Of a stretch of DNA of 64,000 bases, positions 1-14,200 are shown in pieces. The stretch's first letter is position 1, and each line of letters starts with the position of its first letter. The DNA lies in assembly GCF_000189635.1 (NCBI RefSeq), contig NW_002476569.1, forward strand, positions 436,727 to 500,726, read 5' to 3'. The notes under the pieces are model-generated. The model saw only the letters and a program-made list of their open reading frames with translations, did no database searches and was not told the origin of the DNA. The position numbers and the translations under genes were made by a program. The DNA comes from Tetrahymena thermophila SB210. Its lineage: Eukaryota; Ciliophora; Oligohymenophorea; Hymenostomatida; Tetrahymenidae.

Positions 1-3000
1 ATCTTTTACGATACTTCTCGTCCAACAAGAATTCAGTTGATATAGCGAAAAAACTTTAACAATCAAGCTTGTATGCAAATGGATAGATTTTACAATAATA
101 AAATAATAGCACTGACTGGTTCATAGGTTCTTTTAATTGACCCCTCTCAATAGATAGTAAACACTTCTTTAAATAATTTAACTAATATTATTTAAATCAC
201 ATCAAATTATGATAAGCTGGCAATCAATTATAATAATTGCATATAAATTTTATCAACAGAATTTATAAGCATATTCGTTTAATGTTCAAATGATTTTTCT
301 AGTAACAATCTAAATATAGCACTTAATAACGACTTGAAACTTATCACTCAAAAAATATAAGCCATTTTCGTCTATCAATTAAATTTAACAGATTAATCCG
401 CTTCTTTAGTTTACTCTCTATTGCAAACAAGCAATATCTAGTTAATTAACTTCTTTAAATAATTCAGTTCAGATTAAAGTAATATACTTAATAGCTATGT
501 AATTGAAGAGATAGCAATATTTGACTCTCTATCCAATTTAAGTTTTTATAACATTTCTCTTTTGCAAACCTGCTCATCCTTTAATCTGAAGGTTAAAAGT
601 ATTTTATAATTAAAAAGAGTTTTAAATGATAACAATGCTTACTTTATTTCAGGAATAGATATTTTAAGTGGTTTGTATGACATGATTTTCATTTTAAAAA
701 ATAGTAATCAACAATTCCTAGTAAATTCAGCTTCAATTAAACCATCAATCGAATAACCTTTTAAAAAAATAAATGGAAAAGGAAATGCTTTTTATCATTT
801 TAAATTTGAGTTTAATTTAAATTTTTTTAGTCTTCTTAAAGAATATGAAATTGATCCTAAAAGAAACATCACATACATATCAGGACACGATTATCTTGCT
901 GGTGACTATGCAACATATCCATTAAATAATATTGAGTCTGGTTCCTCAACTCTTTTATGCATATATGGTTCTTAATCAGGTTTAATTTATATTGCTAAAC
1001 TCAACCAATATAGATATACAGAAATATCAACAAAGAATATGTTATCTACATCTGATGCCAGTGACGTAATTATAGAAATTATTTAAAGCGCTTATCTTGG
1101 AGTTTATTTTGTTAGAACTGCTAAAAAAATTACTTCCTTTAATTTATTTACAAATGATTTTATAGAAGAATTAACTCCAACAATACCTACAGGTCAATCT
1201 TTTTCATAAATTAGCTTAGTATAAGGAACACTTAGTGTTATTTGCTGGAATTAGAAATAAGTTCTTTTAATAAACTACGAGTCCGCTTCTTCCTAAAAAT
1301 ACTACTTCAGTAACATGAGTTAAATAAATGGGTGGCTATATGATTCCATCTAAAATGTTTTCTATATCTATGGTTCAAGTTTTTCAAAGCTTGATACTTC
1401 TTTCAAAGTTTTGAATTCATATTTTCAATTAAACTTAACAGCAGTTTAATTTCTTCAATGCCAAATGGCAAATGATTTAATAGTATGCAGCGTTTCTTTA
1501 AATTCGTTTGTAATTATGAATAAAACTTCTCAAGATAATTCTTAAATCTAAATCGTCTAGGTAAATGGATTTACCAGTTAATTTTAAATATTTATTGACT
1601 AGTAATATTAGAATATTTTCTTATTTTCTAGCATAATATCAATTTATAATTTCAATGGGATTTTTAATAAAACTTATTCACTAAAAACTCAATTTACTTC
1701 TTGCAGTATCTAACAAGGATTCTTACTATTTTCATCATAATAATGTAAAATTTTATTAAATTAATTATTCTTTTTATTTAAATAAAAATGATTGTAAAAA
1801 TATTATCTTTTAAATTTTTAATTATAAAATTTTGAAAATTGAATTATAACTAATGAAAGAATTTAAAAAATTCAATTTAATTTAATTTTAGAATTCATAG
1901 TTTCTATTATATAAAATAATCTAAAAATTCAAAATATTTATAAATTAACTTTAAAACCTAGTTATTTACTTTATTTACAGAGATACTTTGTAACTTAGAT
2001 AAGATTTCATTTCAGGACCTTCAGGATTAAATATAATAAATTATATTTATGTGGATTATTTACAGCAAATAATATTATATGCTAACTAGTACTAGTTTGC
2101 TTAAATATATATTTATGATGCTTAGACACTTTAAAACACAGCAAAAATGAATGGACCTTTTGCTTAAAATCAGTTGGGATATGTTGTGTAAATGTATTTT
2201 GATCCAAGTACAACAACACTTTTATACCTTGATACTTAAGGAAACTTATATGTTATGCATCCTAATGCAGTAAATTCTGTTTAAAGTAATTACAAAATAA
2301 CTGAAATAATTGATAGAAGCGAATAATTAGTTAGCTTTACTTTTGATAAAGTTACCAATAACCTCATAGTTTATAGTACTAGAGCAGTTTACTAAATAAA
2401 TTATAGTACAGCAGGGGATTAATATGAAGCTTAATTGAATGAACCAGCTAATTTATTTGCACCTATACCAATGAATTCTCAACTCTTAGATTTTTTGATT
2501 TTTAATGCTGATAATACAATTTTTAGATACTCAAAATTCCACATAAGTTACGAAACAGTTTTGGAGGGTTCATAAATTGTTGATATCATGTATAATTAGT
2601 AATCTGATATATTAATTATAGCTTAAAAAAATGCAGTATTATTTTACTAGTAATATTAATACTCAAAAGATAATCAATAAATTTCTAATATTTTTAGTAT
2701 CTAAGAAATACAATTTAACAAATTCATCCTTTCTAATGTCTATCTAACTCTTGATAAAAAAGTAATTCATTGTGACATAAAAACTGGTTTAATAATTAGA
2801 ATTTTTTAGTTATAATCTTCAGTATTAGTAACTTATTTCTAATCAAATAATAATTAAGATTTAATCTTCTTAGGATTAAGCGATGGTTAGGTTTTGTAAT
2901 ATAACTTAAGTGATTAAAGTTTATTTTACTATCCAGTTACTGATGCTAGTTTTAATACTTCTATAATTACTATTATTGTAGATGAATCAAAAAAACCATT

Positions 3001-6000
3001 GCTGCAAGCTTTTTTTATCTCTAATGGAGGGATTTTAATGCAAATTGATTTTGTTGCAAAAAAAATAATTTCTAAAATAAATCTAATAAATTTAGTTAAT
3101 GAAGATAGTTCAATACAGCTAGTAGATTTTTTGGTAGACCTGGTGTTCTCTAGATACATATTTTTCTTTGATGGATAAAAAAAAGTCTATGTTTGGAACT
3201 ATTAAACCAATAAACAAGAAGATTACCTAGCATTAACAAACAACTATGGAAATAAAATTACTTTAATATAAGGATAATTTGTGATAACTTCTTGCAGATT
3301 CCAGTTGAACATATACAGCCTCTAACAAAAGATTAAATTACTAACAATCATTTAGAAACACTTTCTAGTTGATTTTATTACAAACTTCTAGATTATTGAA
3401 AATAATATTATAATTATTTTCTTTTCATTAAAATACGAACTTTTTTTGCTTAGTAATAATCAGAATAGTTTAATATCATAAAAATAATTCAATTATCCAA
3501 AGTTGTTGGGTTATATTTATAACTAATCTAATAAATTTTTAAAAATATATGGATTACATTAAGGAGGAGTTTTTGAAGATAATTATAGCCTATCTATTTA
3601 TAATTAAGATTAAACCCTGTCTGAGTGCTCTATTGTATTGACTAATAATGATGTGTAATAAGTAAAACAACAGATATCAAATGTAGTTCCAAAACAAACT
3701 GCCGTCAATTAAATATAAGGATTAACAACTTAAAATTAAGCTAACTGGGTAAACTTAATCTTTTTAGAAATAAATAACCAATAATTTATGAATGTAATTT
3801 AATTTATTTCTTAAAATTAGATCTCTAACTCATAATATATATTTTCTCCACAAACTGGTACTTAAAACAACCTTTAACTATAAAACAACACATTTTCTCT
3901 ATTCCAATAGCAAACTCTATAAATATTTAACTATAACTTTGTTTTCAGTAACAAAAATAATTAATCAATCTAGCTTACTCTAAATTAGAATACTCAGTAA
4001 GTTATTTGGTAAAATATAAGCATAGTTAATTAATGCATAGATAATGTAAACATCTAGATTGCTAATATTTAACAAGTAATTTTATAATCAATAAAATTAT
4101 CATAATTAAAACTGTGCAATTAATCAATAAATTAGAATTAATCTTCCACTTTGTTTAGTTTCTAAAACGTATCGAAAATTATTATTTATGACTTGGACAT
4201 CTCATAAAATAGTTTCCTTTAAAAGACTCAATATATTTTCTTTGATTTTAAGTAAATAGATAATATTTTTATTGATGGAATAAATGCTAAAATGAATACA
4301 AATATAACAAACTTTTTTTCTTTTACACAAATCTAGAAAGTTACTATCTAAAACTCCAAAATTTTGCAAAATACAAATGAAAATTCATAAGCAAACAAGA
4401 TGAGGTTGTTAGAATAAATAGAATCTTTAGAAAATACTTCTGTTTTTAATTTCTTTGGATGCTAACTTATTTCTATTTCCAATTCTTTATTTTTATAAAA
4501 CTAATAAATATCAATTATTAACTTATTAAATCAATATTTTCTTAATAATAAGCTTACCACATTTTATAATGACTAAGTCTAATTAAATTAATTGAATTTT
4601 ACTTCAAACATAATGGAAAATTCATATCTTATAATGATTCAAAATACTTTTATTGTATTAAATCAAATAAATTATTAAAACAATTAAGGAAGCTTCTAAC
4701 TAAGCCAATAATAAACGATCTCAATATAAAGTTCAAATTTTTCTTTTAATTAAGCATAAAATGGTGGAGCACTTTCTTTTATAGGAATATAGTAGTCAGT
4801 TAGTTTTATTCAATCATAATTTATTGGAAATTATGCTACAAGCAGCGGTGGAGCTTTATTCTTAGCAGATATCGGTAATTGCTAAATTATTTTTGACTAA
4901 AATTCAAAAGTGAGTAAGAACAAGGCTTTGATAGGAGGTGGATTAAGAATCATTCAAAGTAATTCGCTAAATTTGTAATTTCCTAAAAATTTTCCTTTTA
5001 AAAAAAATATTTTCTAAAACGAAGCAGAAATATATGGGAATGATTCGACGACTTACCCTTAATAGCTTTAATTATAGAATGTATAAGGTTAAAATAAATA
5101 AAATATGTATTAATTTAACTTTTAAGAAAGTAAAAATTTTATTCCTTAAGCATATTAATCTTAATTTTCAAGATATGCTCATATAAAAGATTTTTAGAGT
5201 GGAGGTTAGCTTATTTTAAGAATTTTTGTTTTAGATAACTATAATCGTACTCTTTCTTTTTCTTAAGAAAAACTTCTTGGTGAACAATATCCAAGTGATA
5301 TTTAGCAAGAATTGAAAGATATTTATATCAGTATAAATAACTTAGATGTACAGCTTAGTTAGTTAATTGGATAAAGGATATTAGATTACAACTAGTATAA
5401 TAGTACTAGTTATGCTTTCGAATTAACAAGTTTACAAGTTTTAGCAGGGCTCTAATCAACTTAATTATTTGTTATAAGTTCTAGCATTTATACTAAATCA
5501 GAAGAATCATATCCTGTATTACTTTCTATTTACTTCAGATAATGCTAACTAGGAGAAATAATATAATCTGTTACAAATGATATACTGATATGTAAATACT
5601 GCTAAGAATAGACATACTCACTTATTGATCCTCAAGTTTTATTTAAATAGTAATTAGATCAAAGTAATTTAATAAAAAATGAATGTAATATGTGCCCACC
5701 TTCTGCTTCTAGTTGTTAAGGAGCCTCTATTAATCTTAAAAATGGATACTGGAGATCAAATAATTTTACTGATTAAATACTACCTTGTGATCCTTAAATT
5801 GGTTCGTGTAAGGGCGAAGATCCTAACAGTATAAATTATTGTTCTAATGGCTACATAGGCCCTCTATGTTAGTAGTGTGATATAACAGGAGAAATTTGGT
5901 AAGGAGTTCGTTATCAAGAAGCAATTATGAAAGGTTTCTGTGAAAAATGTGCAGGAATCTATTTTTAGTATGCTTTCCTTTTCATAAAGTTTAGCATAAT

Positions 6001-7605
6001 GATATTATACTTTTTTTTAAGCATGTTTGTTTTCTTAAAGTAGTTTAGATTTACTTAAGCTTGTTATTATTTAAGAATTTTGAAAATTTTACCAATCTAC
6101 AAAAATTCTATCAATGATTACTCTGGATTTCAAATTAAGATTATCATCAATTTCTACTAGCTGTCCTCTATTCTGTTTCCCAACTCATAATTTATTCCAA
6201 TTTATTTAAGCTTTTTGAATAATTTTATAGGCCAAACAAATAGATAATTATCTTTAGGATTAGATTGTGTAATGCATACTAAATTAATTGAGTAATTTGG
6301 TAAAGTAATCGTTTAAGAAGTAATTCAATTCCTAATTCCTTAATTAGTTCTTATCCTAGCATTTATTATTCTTTTATCGTTATAATACCTTAGCTACAGT
6401 AAAATAAAATCTTACCATTATTTTATGATCTTTCATACACATTTTATTTTCTTTTAAGTTGGATAAATATAATACTTTACCAAATCTCTAACCTGCACAT
6501 AAATAGGTAATTAACTTTATCATCCCTACGATCTCAGAATTTAATGCTATGATGCTGATACTTTAAAATTTAACTATCCATTTTCTATAACTATTCTTTT
6601 ATTTAGAACATTCTTACCATTATTAGTATTATATAATATTAAAAAAAATAAAAATAAACTAAATGAATGCAAAATAAAGTACAAATATGGATACTACTAC
6701 GAAGAGTATACAAGAGAGTACTATTATTGGGAATTTATTAGAACTTACCTTAAAATATTACTTATCTATATTAACACTATTATCTATCCATATTATTAAT
6801 TTACTTCTTTAGTTAGCTCTTTAATAATAATTGGCTTATATCTTAAAGTAGTTTAATAAAGGAATCCATTTTTTTCAAAAACTCTCTAATAAAGTGAAAT
6901 CTTATGTTACTTGTTAATACTCATAAAGTTATTTTTATCAGTATTCAAACTCGATATCAATAAATCTATAATTTTTGCTGATATGATCTAATTTGTTATT
7001 GATTATTCATTCTTTTCTTACTGCTTCATTTCCATTTTGCTCTTAAAAATCAAGAGTAAAAGTTCTAAATTAGGAATGTTTTTGATGAAGTTGATTTAAA
7101 AAATATTTCCCAAAAAATGCTATGAAAGCTTATAGAATAATATCTCTTATAGAACATTCTAACTTTGGAGACTTGTTTATAAAAATCTAACTGTGATTAC
7201 AAAATTTAAACCTGAATTATATTCAGATATTTCTCAGTTAAATATGTCTAAAAAATAACTGAGTCGATTTACTAAGAAAAAAAAATGTAATAATTTATTT
7301 ATTATTTTTATTGATTTATTTTAATTTTTTTTAATTACTGTAAAGCATAGGTATCGAAAAAAATATTAGGCTTAGAATAAACTAACACATTCGAGGATAA
7401 AAGTTTAACAGGAGGAAGTCCATTTATTAGTTATTTTAATTAAAATGTATCATTTTTTAAGAACCAATAACATACTGCAAGTCCTACGAATTTGTTATCA
7501 AATTCAATATACTAAACTAAATTAAGTACTTTTTAGTAAATAAAAAGCATGAATAAATAACAATCAAACAAATAAGAAGTATTTAACTTGTCTGAGATTT
7601 CATGA
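1..7605 (+). CDS. Giant multi-pass membrane protein, 5'-truncated; paralogue of the next gene
   Basis: About 2,435 residues are visible with TAA/TAG read as Gln. Exons are <1..1744, 1983..7286 and 7346..7605, ending at TGA 7603-7605. Exon 1 begins in frame at base 1, so the N-terminus lies outside the window. In order I see: a long beta-rich region resembling a propeller (repeated short motifs such as VYVWNY); an Asn/Gln/Ser-rich beta-helix-like region with repeated GGAL/GGG motifs near 4760-4940, as in PMP-type repeats; a Cys-rich segment near 5580-5950 (CKYC, CNMC, CSNGYIGPLCQQC); and about 8-9 hydrophobic helices from 5960 to 7060. The tail is hydrophilic and Ser/Gln-rich. The architecture suggests a large extracellular part anchored by a C-terminal membrane block. 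The function is not known. It is homologous along its length to the gene at 8288. Confidence 0.85.
1745..1982 (+). other. Intron 1 of the first giant membrane protein gene
   Basis: AT-rich GT..AG interval of 238 bases. The donor is chosen so that the phase (1 nt left) and the number of residues between a conserved Cys-Ser and the Thr-Leu after the junction equal those in the paralogue (intron 11577..11863). Another donor at 1706 would also keep the frame. Confidence 0.65.
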
Positions 7606-8287
7606 GTGATTTGCAAAATTTTTTTTTCAGGCTATATTTTATATTTAGCTATTAATTGCTAATAGATTTAAATAAAATATTATCAATAAAATCCTTTTAG
7701 GAATTGTAAAAATTAAAAGCAAATTTTCAAGAATTCTTCGTTATTAAAAATATGATTACATTTAAATCAAAAATAGAATTTATAATATTTTTTTTGTAAA
7801 AATTGCGGCCAGATAGATATATTTTTAATGTTTTTGTTTGGTTGAATTATAAATGAAAAATTAATCTTTTCTTTCTGTTTTATATTTATTCTGTATTAGC
7901 AATTTAATTAAAATTTTGAAACTAATATCTGAAATATACATATTTATTTAAATATAAAATAAACTCTTATTTATTCTATTTAAAAAATAAATAAATTTAC
8001 ATCTTGTTAAAATATACGCTATTATATTATTTCTTTTGAAGTAAATAGTTTTTTATTTTAGATTTATGAGTTTTATATTAAGTTTTTTAAGATTATTCTT
8101 AAAATTAAATAATGCTTTTTCATTATTAGCAAAAACCATCTTCAAATCTATGTTTATTTATATTTCAAAATAATGATGATTTTCTAAATTCAATGCTATT
8201 CAATAATCATTTACAAAAACAAAAAAATATTAACATTTTTTATAGTTAACAGATAATTAAAATAGGTAAACTAGAAGTAAAAAGTCA
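7606..8287. other. Intergenic spacer between the tandem paralogues
   Basis: 682 bases of AT-rich sequence. It must hold the 3' end of the first gene and the promoter of the second. I see no reading frame, repeat or RNA gene in it. Confidence 0.6.
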
Positions 8288-11200
8288 ATGAAAAAATCTA
8301 TTTTTTTAATTTTATCAATATTTGTGCTAAAAGGATTTACTCAATGCAGTGATGGCTGTAATTAGTGTAAAAAATTAGAATATGAAGATCAATATAATTG
8401 TAATTAGTGTAAAGAAGGATACAATTTAGATTATGCACATAATATTTGCATTTATTAGTAATGTTCAGCCAATCTATATTATCAGTAAGAATTATTTGAA
8501 GAAAATAAAAATTAGAGCTGTTTATCTATTTGTGAACCTTTGTTTTATGGAGATCCTCAATCAAATACTTGCAAAGAAATACATTAATGTTCTACTTTAT
8601 TTTCTACTAGCCAAAATATTTAAAACCCAGGTATTCCAACTGATTTTTTTATTTATTAGCAAATGTATTATGTTGCTTTTAATTAAGGCTACCTTTCAGT
8701 GTATGATAGAAAAGATATGTATCTTATTAAAAATTTAAGATATCTTAGTAACGATTTGAACATTATAAATATAGATGGAATAATTATTGCTTTTGGATCA
8801 TCTTAATCTGTTTACATTTGGGATATTATTAATGAAAGTAGAACTTAGATAAAATAATCAAATCTTATTTAAATAAATGAATAGACATAGGCAACTTAAT
8901 ATAAGGATTAATATATAATAATCTTCAATACAAATCAATCTATTTCAGAATTCTAAATTATTTATGATAAATACAATTAAATATAATTTGTTTCTTCCTC
9001 TATTTAAATTAACTAAGATAATTAATTTGTTAAAATTGTCAATGATTATATATTTGTAGCGAGTTCCTCTACCCTTATGATTTACTAAGTTTCCCTACAA
9101 ATTAAAAATTAAACATTTAACTATAACTTTACTTTGGTTTGCTTTTATGAAGGAAATTTACAAAATGTCTTGGATTCACCTTAAAAAGATCTCTACTTCT
9201 CAATTTACAAGGATACAATTTAGTCTATAAATTTAAAAAATAATAGTTGCTTGACTGTTTTCTAGCAACCTTAAATATCAAAAGTCAAAATAATTAGCTA
9301 AGAAATTTCATTAAATAATTTAAATTTGATTATACTATTAAAATCTTCATTTATTTTTTACTAATGGATGGAAAACTCTATGAAAAGTATAAATTTGCAA
9401 AATATTAATTCTAACTAAATTTTAGATTTTGAAGTAGGAAATTTTTCAGGAAATAGAAATGAGCTAATTATATTAGCAAATTAAACAATAAGCCTCTTTA
9501 ATCTTAACTTTAATTAATATAGCACTCTCTCACAAAATCTGCAGTTGTAGCTTTAATCATCATCAATAAAAAAGATACAAACTTTAGAAAGTACCTCCAG
9601 TTTGGAATCATAGACTCAATACGAATTAGTATTTTTTTAACCAACAAAAATTTAAGTATTTTACAGAAGTCATATCTAATAGAATTATTTAGATACTAAA
9701 ATTATTGAAAATTTCTAACTACCTTTTCTTACAACAATCAGTTAAGTGAACGCACTTATAAAAGTTTTTTCACCTCCCATACTTATTTCTTGTCTTTAAA
9801 ATGGTGATTTTCTATTTTATGATGCTTCAAAATCTACAAGCCTTGAATTAATTTCAAGAAAAAATTTTAATTAATAAACCTGTCTGTAGCTAGATAGATT
9901 TTTTAATAATAATATAGTTGCAGTAACTAATTAATAGCTTCTATTAATAGACCCTACTTCATAGATTGTTTTAAATGAAGTAAAATATTCAACAAATATT
10001 ACTTAAATGACTTTAAATTATGATAAACTTGCAACATTATACTAAGATTGTATCCAAATTTTCTCTAATGAATTGATAAGCTTATTTAATACTTGCTCTA
10101 ATGAGTTTTCAAGCAATAATCTAAAAATAGTTTTAAATAATGATTTAAAAATAATTACATACAAGTAGTAAGAGATATCAATCTATTAGATAAATTTAGT
10201 TGATCAATCCACAAAATTAGTTTCATCGATAAAATCAATAAATAAAATTGTCTATTTTGATTTTGTTAAAGTATTTAATTAAGATTTAGATTAAATTATG
10301 AACACATTTACAATAGATGAAATATTATTTTATGATAGCTTAAATAACTTTAACATTTATAATATTAAACTTAATTAAACATTAGTGAAATCTAACATTA
10401 ATATTTAACAAATAAGTGAAACAAAAAGAGTTATAAATGATTAAGATATTTACTTTATATTAGGCTACTAAGATATCAACAGTAGCAAAAAAAATTTAAT
10501 TTGTATTTCCAAAAATAATAATTTTTTTTATTAACTTGATAGTAGCGGCTTATCATATGGTTTAATGAACCCAGTAAAAATTGTAAGTTAATCAGGATTT
10601 ATTTTTTACTATGTTAGAGTTATAGTTAATTTAAATATATTTTCTGTTATAAATGAGTTTTAAATAGATATTAGCAGAAATATTACCTATAAATCTGGAA
10701 TTGATTATCTAGTTGATAATGTCTAAAATTTACCTTAAGCAGTTTTTCTTAATTAAAATATTGATCTATATAATTTTAAAAGTTATTTTGGATCTTAAGG
10801 TGGACTAGTTTTTGTTGCTTAACTGTAATCAAATAGATATATATCAATATCTACGGTTAATATGCTTTCTTCTACAGATGCTTCTGACTAAATTTTAGAA
10901 ATTATTTAAAGCCCTTACATAGGATATTTTTTTGTAAGAACATCTCTATAAATAACTTCATTTAATTTGTTCACAAATGAATTTATAGAGGTACTTAAAC
11001 CAAAAAATTCGGATGATTTACCCTTTTAAAAATTTAGTTTAATTGAAGATATATTTAGCATAGTTTGTTGGAATTTAAATTAACTTCTTTTAGTTAATTA
11101 TGGTACTATACCTCCATAAAAATTCTACTATTAAAGTTTAAATAAAATAAATGGATGGTTATATGATCCTATCTATAATTTATTTTATATTTACGGAATT

Positions 11201-14200
11201 GGAATTGTAGCGCTTGAAACACAATTTGTTAATTTGAATTAAAATTTTGATGAATCTCTATCGAAATTAGAATTTATAGAATGCAAACTAATAAAATAGT
11301 TATTAATATGCAGTCTTTCATCCAGTTAATTTATTTTAATCAATTAAAACACTTAAAATAATCCAAAAATATCTATAATTTAAGTAAACGGATATCAAAA
11401 CTAGTTTTAAATATTTGTTGATGAACAATTTTAAAATATTTTCTTACTTGGAAATCAAATTTAAGTTTATTCTTTTAATGGAGTTTTAATTACTGTTTTT
11501 ACTTTTGACATATCTTCAGAGGTTTTTGGTTATTGCAGCTTCTAATCGAATTTAGTATCCATCAAATCATAGTACAGTAATATTTTAGTTAATTATTCTT
11601 TTGAAAAATAATCCCATATTATTTAGTATTTAAACAATAATATAATACATAAAAATGGAATCTTTAGTTTAAAATAATAAAATGATTTTAGATTTTAGAG
11701 ATTTTACATATTTATTCAGTAAAAAACCATGAAATTAAATATTTAAAAAAATTTCATTATTTTTGATTTTAAAATGCTTTTTAGATTATGATATTTATTA
11801 AAAGATTAAAATTTGTTAAATGTTTTTTTTTTTATTAATAAGGTATACGTTTTATTTAGAGAGATACTTTGGCAGTTAATTAGAATTATATTTAAAGTCC
11901 ATCTGGATTTTATTTGTAAAAATTTATTTACGTAGATTACCTTGATTTATTAATATTATACACAAGCTCTTCACTATTTGCATAGATTTATGTTTACGAC
12001 ATTAAGACTTTATAAAATATTGGAAAAATAAATTGTATTGTATAAAGCTAAGTTGGATAGGTTTTATAAATGTATTATGATTATAGTTCAACATCAATTG
12101 CTTTTTTGGATTCTGAAGGAAATTTTAGTATTTATTAGTTATTTTTAGAAGACTCTTATTTAAATAATTTTAAAATTTCTGAGGTTTTTGATAGAAATGA
12201 GATTTTAGTTGGTTTTAGTTATGAAAACATTACAAACAATATTTTGATTTATAGCACTAATTCTGTTTATTAAATTAATTACAGTTAGACAGGTTATTAA
12301 TTTGAAGAATAGACAAAAGAATCATCTAATTTGTTTGCTTCGATACCTATCGATTCATTAAATTAAGAATTTTTAACATTTAATGAAGATAATACAGTAT
12401 TAAGATATTCTTAATATAATATTTGCTTTGAATTCTTATTAGAAGGATCTTAAATTGTTGATATTGCATATAACTCTTAAATTGATGTTTTAATTTTTGC
12501 ATTAACTGATCAGATATTATTTTATTAGTAATATTAATATACAAAGAACAATAACTAAATACCTAAAATATTAAGTATATAGTAAGTGTAATTTCACAGA
12601 TTTATAACATCAAATGTGTATCTTACGTTTGATAAAAAGATTATTCATGCAGATATTTAGACAGGTCAAATCATTTAAATTATTTAATTATAGTCCTAAG
12701 TTTTAGTGACTCATTTTTAGACTAATAAAAACTAAGATATAATTTTTTTGGGGCTAAGTTCTAGCTAAGTTTTATAAATCAACTTAAATGATTAAAGCTT
12801 ATAATACTATAGTATTTCAAGATTTAATATTCTATATACTTCTGTTATTAATATAGTTTAAGATGTAAATTCTTTGTAGGCTTACTTTGGTACTAATGGT
12901 GGAGTACTAATAAAAGTTGACATTAATTAAAAAAAAGTAATATCAGAAATTAATTTAATTAATTTAGTTAAAGAGGATTAATCCGCTTAATTAGCAGACT
13001 TTATTATAGATGTTATATTTTCTAGATATATTTTCTTTTTTGATGGATAAAAAAAAGTTTATGTATGGAACTTCTCAACAAACTAGTAGGAATAATATCT
13101 TATTTTAACAAATAATTAAGGAAATAAACTAAAATTAATAGACAACCAATATATAATTACTTCTTGTAGATTTCAGCTGAATATCTATAGTCTTTAATAA
13201 TATATTACACTACTGGCAATAATAAAATCTAATTTTTCAAATGACTAAGTAACAGATTATTAAGTAATAAGTAGCAATATTGTAATAGTATTTTATTATT
13301 TATCATATGAAGTTTATCTGCTTATTGAAAAACAAAATATTTTGATATCTTAATAGAATTTAAATTTATCAAGGTATTTAGGATTTGCTTATGACCAATC
13401 TAATGATTTTTTGAAGGTTTATGGCTTACATTAATCTGGAATATTCGAACATAATTACAGCTTATCCCTTTATAGAAAAAATAATTAAAATATATCATAG
13501 TGTTCTTTAGTGCTATCCAATAAAGATATTTTCAAATTAATACAATAAATATCTTACATTACACCAAAATAATCTATTTAATATGGTTATTATGGAATAT
13601 CAACAATAAATTAAGCTAATTGGACAAACTTAATTTACCTATAAACATAAGATGACCAATTTGAACCTATACTTTTATAGTTATCTTCAAATTTATTGAC
13701 TAACTCAGAGTTTATTTTTTCTCCTTAAACAGCTTCCTAAAAAGAAATTAAAATTTATAATGATACATTTTATTTCTTTTTGTAATAGAGCTTGAAAATT
13801 TTTAATTATAATTTTATATTTGATAGAAGTGATTAGTAAATTTAGGTTAGATTTAATTAAAATTTACTAAAATTAGTTTGGTAAAATATAACAATATCAA
13901 ATTAATAAATCTGTGATATTAACATTTTATTCTAGAATATTTAATAAGTTACGATTTAATCAATCAAGTTATCATAATTAACAATATGCAATATTACTAA
14001 CAATTAAAATTAAAAATTATCGCTTTTTAGTTTTACCAATATATCCTAAGTATACTTATATGACTTAGATATATTATCAAACTAGCTTTCATAAAATATT
14101 AGAATCGTTTTATTTAACTTTACAAACATTAATAATATTTTTATTGATGGAGTGAATATAAAAAACAATATTAACTTGTCTACGTTCTTTTAATTCACAT

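Noticed and set aside
2929-3159. 76-codon - strand ORF
   Set aside because: Antisense to the middle of the first giant gene, whose + frame is open for thousands of bases and matches its paralogue.
8433-8738. 101-codon + strand ORF
   Set aside because: It is out of frame with the Cys-rich N-terminus of the giant membrane protein starting at 8288.
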